DNA of 64,000 nt from the NCBI GenBank assembly GCA_020850225.1, contig JADZFD010000032.1, positions 124,001-188,000 on the forward strand, written 5' to 3'. Made by a program: the position numbers and the translations under genes. Every line of letters starts with the position of its first letter. Position 1 is the stretch's first letter. The notes under the pieces are model-generated. The model searched no databases and was not told where the DNA came from. It worked only from the letters and a program-made list of their open reading frames with translations. Of the stretch, positions 57,668 to 64,000 are shown one piece after another. The stretch comes from Saprospiraceae bacterium (GTDB lineage: Bacteria; Bacteroidota; Bacteroidia; Chitinophagales; Saprospiraceae).

Positions 57668-59809
57668 ATGGGGAATATCGTTCCTGTTACCGTTTCATTT
57701 AATCTTCCTGACGGTAAGGAAGTCATTATAGAAACCGGAAAACTGGCTACGCAGGCGCACGGATCTGTTGTAGTTAAAGTTGAAAACACAATGTTACTGG
57801 CTACAGTTGTTGCCAGTTCTGAGGCTAAGGCAGATCAGTCCTTCTTTCCGTTGTCAGTTGATTATCAGGAAAAGTTTGCATCAGGAGGCCGTATACCGGG
57901 TAATTTTTTCAGAAGAGAATCCAAGTTGTCTGATTATGAAGTCTTAATATCCAGACTCGTAGACAGGGCAGTAAGACCATTATTTCCGGATGATTTTTTA
58001 AACGATACACAGATTATCATATATCTGATTTCCGGTGATCAGAACAATATGCCGGATAGTTATGCTGCATTGGCTGCTTCTGCTGCATTGGCAGTGTCAG
58101 ATATTCCGTTTGATGGACCTATCTCTGAAGTAAGAGTTGCTAAAATCAAAGGAAATTATATAGTTAATCCGGAACGTAGTCAGTTAAGTGAAGCATCTCT
58201 GGATCTGATTGTTGCTGCTACGATGGATAATGTAATGATGGTAGAAGGAGAAGCGGATGAGTGTCAGGAATCCGAACTGATAGAAGCTATCAAAGTAGCG
58301 CACGAAGCCATCAAAGTACAGTGTCAGGCACAATTGGCACTCGCTCAGAAAGTGGGTGATAAGGCTTTGATCAAGCGCGAACAGGTAAAACCTGAAGAAG
58401 ATACTGAATTAAAGACCTTGGTTACTTCTTTAGCATCAGCACCTATGTTGAAAGTAGCATCATCTGCTTTGGATAAGACTGCCCGCAAGAAAGGATTTAA
58501 GGAGGTTTTGGATGCAGTCAAAGCTTCAGTCTTAGAAGAAAAAGGAGAAGAATATTATGAAGAGAAAGCAAATAGCATAGGTCAATTGTTTGAAAAATTA
58601 AAAAAAGAGATTATCCGTAAAATGGTTCTGGATACTGGAATCCGGTTGGACGGAAGAAAGACAACTGAAATAAGACCTATTTGGTGTGAAGTGGCTTACC
58701 TGCCGGCAGCTCACGGTAGTGCCATTTTCAACAGAGGTGAAACTCAGTCGTTGACCTCGCTGACGCTGGGTACCAAACTGGATCAGATGCTGATAGATAA
58801 TGCTTTGCAGCAGTATGATGAAAAGTTTATCCTCCATTATAATTTTCCGGGGTTATCAGTAGGAGAAGTTAAGCCTAACAGAGGTCCCGGAAGAAGGGAA
58901 GTAGGTCATGCCAACCTTGCCGGACGTTCTCTTAAGAAAGTTATGCCTGAAGGATTGCCCTATACGGTTAGATTGGTATCGGATATTCTTGAATCCAATG
59001 GTAGTTCGTCAATGGCTACCGTTTGTGCCGGTTCACTCGCGCTGATGGATGGTGGTATACAGATAAAAAGTCAGGTGTCAGGTATCGCAATGGGAATGAT
59101 AGCTGACGGCACAAGAGCTGCTATATTGTCTGATATTCTTGGTGATGAGGATGCGATAGGAGATATGGACTTTAAGGTTACAGGTACAGAAAAGGGAATC
59201 ACCGGTTGTCAGATGGATATTAAAGTTGATGGTCTTTCCTATGAGACGCTCGAAAGTGCATTAATGCAGGCAAAAGACGGACGCTTACATATATTGGGAG
59301 AGATGAATAAAGTGATTAATAGACCGGCTGACGACCTCAAACCACATGCTCCGCGTATGGTAGAAATGACTATTGACAAAACATTTATAGGAGCTGTAAT
59401 CGGGCCAGGTGGAAAAATTATTCAGGAAATTCAGGCTCGCACAGGTACCATTATCAATATTGAAGAAGTAGGAGATAAAGGGATTGTGACCATTGCCAGT
59501 ACAAATGCTGAAGGTCTTCAGGGTGCAAGAGAAGCTATTTCCAGAATTGCATTCACACCTTCTATCGGAGATGTATACGAAGCTGAGGTTGAATCACTCA
59601 TGCCATATGGGGCATTTGTCAAATTCTTTGGACAAAGTGGACTCCTGCATGTTTCTGAAGTGGATCATAAGCGCATTGAGGATGTAAGTACTGTATTGAA
59701 AGTTGGTGATAAAGTAAAAATTAAAATAATTGGTACCGACCCTAAAACGGGAAAACTCAGACTTTCCAGAAAAGCATTACTGGACAATCCTAAAGAAAGT
59801 AAGGAGTAA
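57668..59809 (+). CDS. pnp: polyribonucleotide nucleotidyltransferase
   Basis: This 713-residue 3'-5' phosphorolytic exoribonuclease is part of RNA turnover. It has the first RNase PH domain (about 10-145, with FFRRESKLSDYEVLISRLVD), an alpha-helical linker, and the second RNase PH domain (about 325-540). The second domain carries RLDGRKTTEIRPI, GRREVGHANLAGRSL, VSDILESNGSSSMATVC and the catalytic Asp-rich GDMDFKVTGT and GCQMDIK. The KH domain (IGAVIGPGGKIIQEIQ near 575) and S1 domain (MPYGAFVKFFGQSGLLHVSE near 640) close it. The long leader would suit autoregulation as known for other pnp genes. Confidence 0.96.
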   Translation: MGNIVPVTVSFNLPDGKEVIIETGKLATQAHGSVVVKVENTMLLATVVASSEAKADQSFFPLSVDYQEKFASGGRIPGNFFRRESKLSDYEVLISRLVDRAVRPLFPDDFLNDTQIIIYLISGDQNNMPDSYAALAASAALAVSDIPFDGPISEVRVAKIKGNYIVNPERSQLSEASLDLIVAATMDNVMMVEGEADECQESELIEAIKVAHEAIKVQCQAQLALAQKVGDKALIKREQVKPEEDTELKTLVTSLASAPMLKVASSALDKTARKKGFKEVLDAVKASVLEEKGEEYYEEKANSIGQLFEKLKKEIIRKMVLDTGIRLDGRKTTEIRPIWCEVAYLPAAHGSAIFNRGETQSLTSLTLGTKLDQMLIDNALQQYDEKFILHYNFPGLSVGEVKPNRGPGRREVGHANLAGRSLKKVMPEGLPYTVRLVSDILESNGSSSMATVCAGSLALMDGGIQIKSQVSGIAMGMIADGTRAAILSDILGDEDAIGDMDFKVTGTEKGITGCQMDIKVDGLSYETLESALMQAKDGRLHILGEMNKVINRPADDLKPHAPRMVEMTIDKTFIGAVIGPGGKIIQEIQARTGTIINIEEVGDKGIVTIASTNAEGLQGAREAISRIAFTPSIGDVYEAEVESLMPYGAFVKFFGQSGLLHVSEVDHKRIEDVSTVLKVGDKVKIKIIGTDPKTGKLRLSRKALLDNPKESKE

Positions 59810-59831
59810 TTCTTATATCTAGACTAATATA

Positions 59832-59875
59832 TTCAAAAGCCTGATAATTGATTTATTATCAGGCTTTTGAATTTT
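59832..59875 (+). terminator. intrinsic terminator after pnp
   Basis: There is a perfect 17-bp stem, TTCAAAAGCCTGATAAT with its complement, a 6-base loop and a short T tract. Confidence 0.8.
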
Positions 59876-60019
59876 AGTAAGTTGAGTTTTAGCTGTGCAT
59901 GGATTATATATTGCATGTCACTATCGGGCATCAATAACCATCTGATCTGATTTGGATGTCATTCAAGTCGTTATCTGTAAAAAAGTATTTCAAGTTCAGA
60001 TAGATATACTTCGGTTTTT

Positions 60020-60037
60020 TATACCCTTTTTGGTATA
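60020..60037. repeat. short inverted repeat upstream of the second giant gene
   Basis: TATACC and GGTATA flank a CTTTTT loop, about 85 bases before the ATG at 60123. It could be an operator; the rest of the 313-base gap holds only the pnp terminator and AT-rich sequence. Confidence 0.3.
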
Positions 60038-60122
60038 GTTATTGCATTAAATTAAATTGTAATATATAGTAGTGCTGAAAAGCATTCATTAATATTATAT
60101 ATTTATTTATAATGTCAGTTGG

Positions 60123-63100
60123 ATGAAACAAGTATTTTTTACATTATTATTGCTCACAGGCTTAGTTGTTTGGGTTGCACCCATTCAGCATAATAATGTA
60201 GTAGTGTTAAGTCCATTGAGTATACATGTTTTTGCCGGCAACGATCGTACAGATTGTTTGGGTCAAAGTCTGCTGATACAGGAACTTCAGGCAACAATCA
60301 ATGGTGATGTAAGCGATGGAGATTGGATCAGTTTTGGTGATGGCAGGTTTCAACCGGGTAATTTACTGACAGTAAGGTATAGTGTGGCACAGGCACAGCA
60401 AATCAGGTATGTTCCCGGAAGTAATGATATATCACTCGGTTTTTACAGACTAATGTTATTGTCTGATGCGCCCGTAGGTAATCCGCAGGAAAGAAAGACA
60501 GATGAAGTTAAAATCAGTTTCCAGACTGCACCTCCTTTATTTTGCTCAAATAATTTTACGATCGCACTGAATGAGTCATGTAGTCAGAAGGTGGATGTGA
60601 CCATGCTGCAATCCAATCCTGTTCCGCCTTACACCAATTATATCGTTGAGCTATACACAAAAGACGGTAAAATAATACCCGATAATATTTTGACCAAAGA
60701 TCATATTGGTAAAGAAATTTCTTATAAGTTGGGACATCAGTGTACATCCAATGTATGTTACGGGTCATTTTTTGTTAAAGATTTCTTTCCGCCTGTTTTT
60801 AAGTGTAGCAATGATACCGTATTCTGTAATGCATCTGTTGTACCTGAAAGCCTTGGGTTTCCTATACCGTCAGGTGCCTGGGTAGATACAATTATAAATA
60901 AAAAGTACTTAGTCAAAAATTGGGATAAATGTTCAGATGTAACTCTGGAATATACAGATCAGGAATTGAAACCTGATTGTTTCGGGCAGGCTGACAGGAT
61001 TATTACCCGTAAATGGAAGGCAAATGATGTCAGTGGTAATACATCTGAGTGTACAGAAATCATTTTTATCAAGAGAATGCCGCTGGATTCAGTGGTTTTT
61101 CCTGTTAATTTTGACGGCTTACAGGCACCCTTCTTCGAATGCGGTGATACTTTTCCAGTATTGACAAATGGTAATCCTTCACCTGATACTACAGGGATTC
61201 CGGGTATTGGATTTTGCGGACACCTTCAGTATCAGTACAGCGATATTGTTTTCGCAGAATGTGGCAACAGTTTTAAAATAGCCAGAAACTGGTTCGTTAT
61301 AGATTGGTGTACTTCATCCAGCAGAAGCATCAATCAATTGATTTATATCAAAGATACCAGAGCTCCTGAAATAGTAAGTCAGGATACCATTCATCTGGTA
61401 ACTGATCCATATTCATGTAATACTGCACAAATCGCTGTGCCTGACTTAATACTTGCGACAGATTGCTCTGAATTTACAACAACATATAAATTAAAGCGAT
61501 TATCAGGTGAAAATTACAACGACAAAATAGTGTTCGTTAATAATAAATATTATTTCAAATCACTTCCACAAGGTGTTTATAATTTGGAATATATCAGCCA
61601 GGATCTTTGTAATAATACATCAGTAGATACTAGTATAGTTATAGTTTCAGACAAAACAGCACCTTATACAGTTTGTAAGGAACATACTGCTGTGACCCTT
61701 GACAATACCGGAAACGGGCGTGTTTTTGCAGCATCTTTTGACAACGGTAGCTCTGATAATTGTGCAATCGATAATTTTAAGGTTAGAAGAATGCAAGCCG
61801 CTTGTGGAAGAAATGATGATTGGGCAGATTATGTAGATTTTTGCTGTGCTGATATCGGTACTACACAAATGGTAGTTTTTCAGGTGACGGACGCTTCAGG
61901 AAACCGTAATACCTGTATGGTGGAAGTGAATGTTGCAGATAAATTAAAACCGACGATTACATGTCCGCCAGATATCACGTTGGCTTGTTCGGATGATTAC
62001 GATCCGTCTGACATGAGTCGGTTTGGTACAGTTGTTACTACTGCGGCCGAACAAAAGAATATTATAATAAATAATTTTTATCACAAAGGTGTAGTAGGTA
62101 AAGATGGTCTGGCAAAGGATAATTGTAGTGTAGCTGTCAAATCCCGCACAAGCATGGATATAGCTTGTCATACAGGCTTTATTTACCGGACTTTTGTAGC
62201 TACAGATGCGAGTGGTAATTCAGATTCCTGTGTTCAGACGATTACGATTTTAAATCCGGATCCATTTGATGGCTCGGATATAACATGGCCGGATAATTAC
62301 AGCGGAAATGGTTGTAAATTGCTGGATGCAGACCCCAAAGTGACAGGTTATCCTGAATATAAAAATACAGCTTGTAGCAATGTAACGCACAGTTATACTG
62401 ATCAGCATTTCTATATGGCGGACAGTGCCTGTGTAAAAATATTCAGAACATGGTCAGTGATGGACTGGTGTCAGTTTGATCAATCGAATCCTAAGGAAGG
62501 AATATATTCTAAAATTCAGGTAATTAAATTGAGCAACAATCAAAGTCCTGAAATAATATCTTCATGTCAGGATACGGTATACTGCTCTTTTGTTCTGGAT
62601 TGCGGACTTACAAATATAATATTAAGTGCCTCGGCTTCCGATGATTGTACTGCCTCTGATTACTTGTCATGGACGTATGAACTTGATTTGAACAATGATA
62701 ATACTTACGATATTCAGGGAAATGCATCGCGTTTTGAAGTTGATATCCCGATGGGAAGCCATAGTGTCAGATGGACAGTTACTGATCAGTGTGGTAACTA
62801 TACACAATGTGTAAGGAGATTTTCAGTTGAGGACTGTAAAAAACCAACTCCTTACTGTATCAGTTACCTGACCAAATCATTGGATGCTGTAACCGGTGAA
62901 CTTGAAATTTCAGCCATAGATTTTGATAAAGGCAGTTCTGACAATTGTACTGTTTATGATGATTTAGTATTTACATTTGACAGAGCATTTCCCGTACATT
63001 CAAAACTGGATTCTATACATTATTTTAAAGGAGACGGATTTAATGCAAATTTGTCTGATTATCTGTCCGGACAAGCACAACGATGGGATCCTGTTAAAAA

Positions 63101-64000
63101 AAGTTCAACAAAATATTTTGATTGCAGTAATATTGATAATGGTATTTCGGATACAGTTTCTTTTCAAATGACTGTTTTTGATAAAAATGGTTACTCAGAT
63201 TTCTGCGAGGTTGTCCTGATTATGCAGGATAACAGTGATGTGTGCCCAGATGTCGTAACAAAGCATTCTGTCTCAGGAAGTGTCAAAACAGAAAATAATG
63301 AAGTTGTTGATGGCGTTGAAGTTAGCTACCATTCTTCAGAAAAAGAAGGATCGGCTATAGTGGATAAGGATGGTAGATACGTATTCCCTGATTTATTGAG
63401 AGGACGGCCTTATACCATAGGTGCTTCTTTGAACAGTGATCCTTTGGAAGGTGTAAATACGCTGGATATTGTTCTGATACAAAGACATATTCTGGGTTTG
63501 TCAACTTTGGATAGCCCGTACAAGCTCATTGCAGCAGATGTGGATAATAATAAATATGTATCTGCATCAGATCTTACCAAAATCAGAAAACTCATTCTGG
63601 GAGTTACTGATAAATTCAGTAAAGACGTTCCTTCATGGGTTTTTGTAGCAAAGGATGGTATCACCAATCCTAATACGCCACTTATTTATAAGTCTTTGTA
63701 TGACACCGATATTTTGCAAAACAACATGGATAACGTCGATTTTGTAGCAGTAAAGATTGGAGATGTTAATAATTCCGCACTGAATGAGTTTAAACCCAAT
63801 AATCAAACAGAGAATCGTATCAATACAGAAAGCTCTTATGTAATCAATTACACTGCTGTTAAAGAAATGAATCATATCAGGTGGGTATTTACTGCATCCG
63901 ATGCATTGGGTTTGGATGCTTTACAAGCTGGCCTTGATTTTTATAATGCAGGGGAGATATTGAGTTTTAATATTAATGATAATTTGAATATGGAGCATGA
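60123..64000 (+). CDS. second giant HYR-repeat protein with dockerin-like domain (3' end outside window)
   Basis: The frame is open from the ATG at 60123 to the right edge (1292 codons) without a stop. A signal peptide covers about residues 1-20 (FFTLLLLTGLVVWVAP). HYR-type modules follow, for example KPTITCPPDITLACSDDYD near 610 and the Cys-rich DNCAIDN and DDCTASD turns. A module starting KPTPYCISYL and containing IDFDKGSSDNC matches the module before the cassette in the 3719-residue protein. A carboxypeptidase-regulatory-like domain (about 1045-1095) is followed by the dockerin-like NTLDIVLIQRHILGL and AADVDNNKYVSASDL (about 1110-1175), then AVKIGDVNNS and the first strands of a cohesin-like domain. 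A T9SS tail is expected beyond the edge. It is probably a paralogue of the first giant protein. Confidence 0.88.
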   Translation, partial: MKQVFFTLLLLTGLVVWVAPIQHNNVVVLSPLSIHVFAGNDRTDCLGQSLLIQELQATINGDVSDGDWISFGDGRFQPGNLLTVRYSVAQAQQIRYVPGSNDISLGFYRLMLLSDAPVGNPQERKTDEVKISFQTAPPLFCSNNFTIALNESCSQKVDVTMLQSNPVPPYTNYIVELYTKDGKIIPDNILTKDHIGKEISYKLGHQCTSNVCYGSFFVKDFFPPVFKCSNDTVFCNASVVPESLGFPIPSGAWVDTIINKKYLVKNWDKCSDVTLEYTDQELKPDCFGQADRIITRKWKANDVSGNTSECTEIIFIKRMPLDSVVFPVNFDGLQAPFFECGDTFPVLTNGNPSPDTTGIPGIGFCGHLQYQYSDIVFAECGNSFKIARNWFVIDWCTSSSRSINQLIYIKDTRAPEIVSQDTIHLVTDPYSCNTAQIAVPDLILATDCSEFTTTYKLKRLSGENYNDKIVFVNNKYYFKSLPQGVYNLEYISQDLCNNTSVDTSIVIVSDKTAPYTVCKEHTAVTLDNTGNGRVFAASFDNGSSDNCAIDNFKVRRMQAACGRNDDWADYVDFCCADIGTTQMVVFQVTDASGNRNTCMVEVNVADKLKPTITCPPDITLACSDDYDPSDMSRFGTVVTTAAEQKNIIINNFYHKGVVGKDGLAKDNCSVAVKSRTSMDIACHTGFIYRTFVATDASGNSDSCVQTITILNPDPFDGSDITWPDNYSGNGCKLLDADPKVTGYPEYKNTACSNVTHSYTDQHFYMADSACVKIFRTWSVMDWCQFDQSNPKEGIYSKIQVIKLSNNQSPEIISSCQDTVYCSFVLDCGLTNIILSASASDDCTASDYLSWTYELDLNNDNTYDIQGNASRFEVDIPMGSHSVRWTVTDQCGNYTQCVRRFSVEDCKKPTPYCISYLTKSLDAVTGELEISAIDFDKGSSDNCTVYDDLVFTFDRAFPVHSKLDSIHYFKGDGFNANLSDYLSGQAQRWDPVKKSSTKYFDCSNIDNGISDTVSFQMTVFDKNGYSDFCEVVLIMQDNSDVCPDVVTKHSVSGSVKTENNEVVDGVEVSYHSSEKEGSAIVDKDGRYVFPDLLRGRPYTIGASLNSDPLEGVNTLDIVLIQRHILGLSTLDSPYKLIAADVDNNKYVSASDLTKIRKLILGVTDKFSKDVPSWVFVAKDGITNPNTPLIYKSLYDTDILQNNMDNVDFVAVKIGDVNNSALNEFKPNNQTENRINTESSYVINYTAVKEMNHIRWVFTASDALGLDALQAGLDFYNAGEILSFNINDNLNMEH

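Overview
The window looks like a chromosomal segment of an uncultured Bacteroidota bacterium, most likely from the Saprospiraceae or a close relative. The evidence is the low G+C content, A-rich start contexts with weak Shine-Dalgarno sites, promoters of the Bacteroidota type (TTG, 19 bp, TAnnTTTG), type IX secretion (T9SS) C-terminal sorting domains, and very long HYR-repeat surface proteins. Family-restricted genes also fit: DUF4295, DUF5683, a Porin_10-like protein, and the rpmB-rpmG-DUF4295-ftsY cluster. I saw no phage, insertion sequence or CRISPR array.

Left part (1-21.2 kb) is mostly housekeeping, largely on the minus strand. It holds the end of a GH109-like oxidoreductase, glutaryl-CoA dehydrogenase, folB, a SAP/DUF6434 protein, mfd, a decayed gene, and an outer-membrane porin-like barrel. 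Next come ftsY with DUF4295, rpmG, rpmB and tRNA-Arg, then a tight run of metallo-hydrolase, parA, parB, DUF5683 and corA. A secreted redoxin fused to a dockerin-like domain follows, then a secreted S1/P1-nuclease or phospholipase-C-like protein, folE-fabD-yqgE, and a DUF2975/XRE pair under a promoter that carries a 26-bp palindrome.

Middle part (21.5-36.3 kb): a FemAB/GNAT-like protein, a T9SS beta-helix protein, a sugar transporter with a cytoplasmic GH13 enzyme, a complete recD-recC-recB set, and a LuxR-type response regulator whose phospho-acceptor Asp is replaced by Glu.

Right part (36.5-64 kb): a membrane protein followed by an 11-kb gene for a 3719-residue surface protein. Its Ig-like, HYR, lamin-tail-like and P-domain modules precede a C-terminal cassette of regulatory-like domain, dockerin-like domain, cohesin-like domain and T9SS tail. 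Then come glgC, a Crp/Fnr regulator, gapA and pgk, a YfcC-type carrier, an M14 carboxypeptidase, rpsO and pnp. The window ends inside a second giant HYR protein (from 60123, open at the right edge) that repeats the same cassette. Together with the redoxin-dockerin protein this makes three dockerin-like proteins, at least one of which also has a cohesin-like domain. This possible surface-assembly system is the most interesting item in the window.
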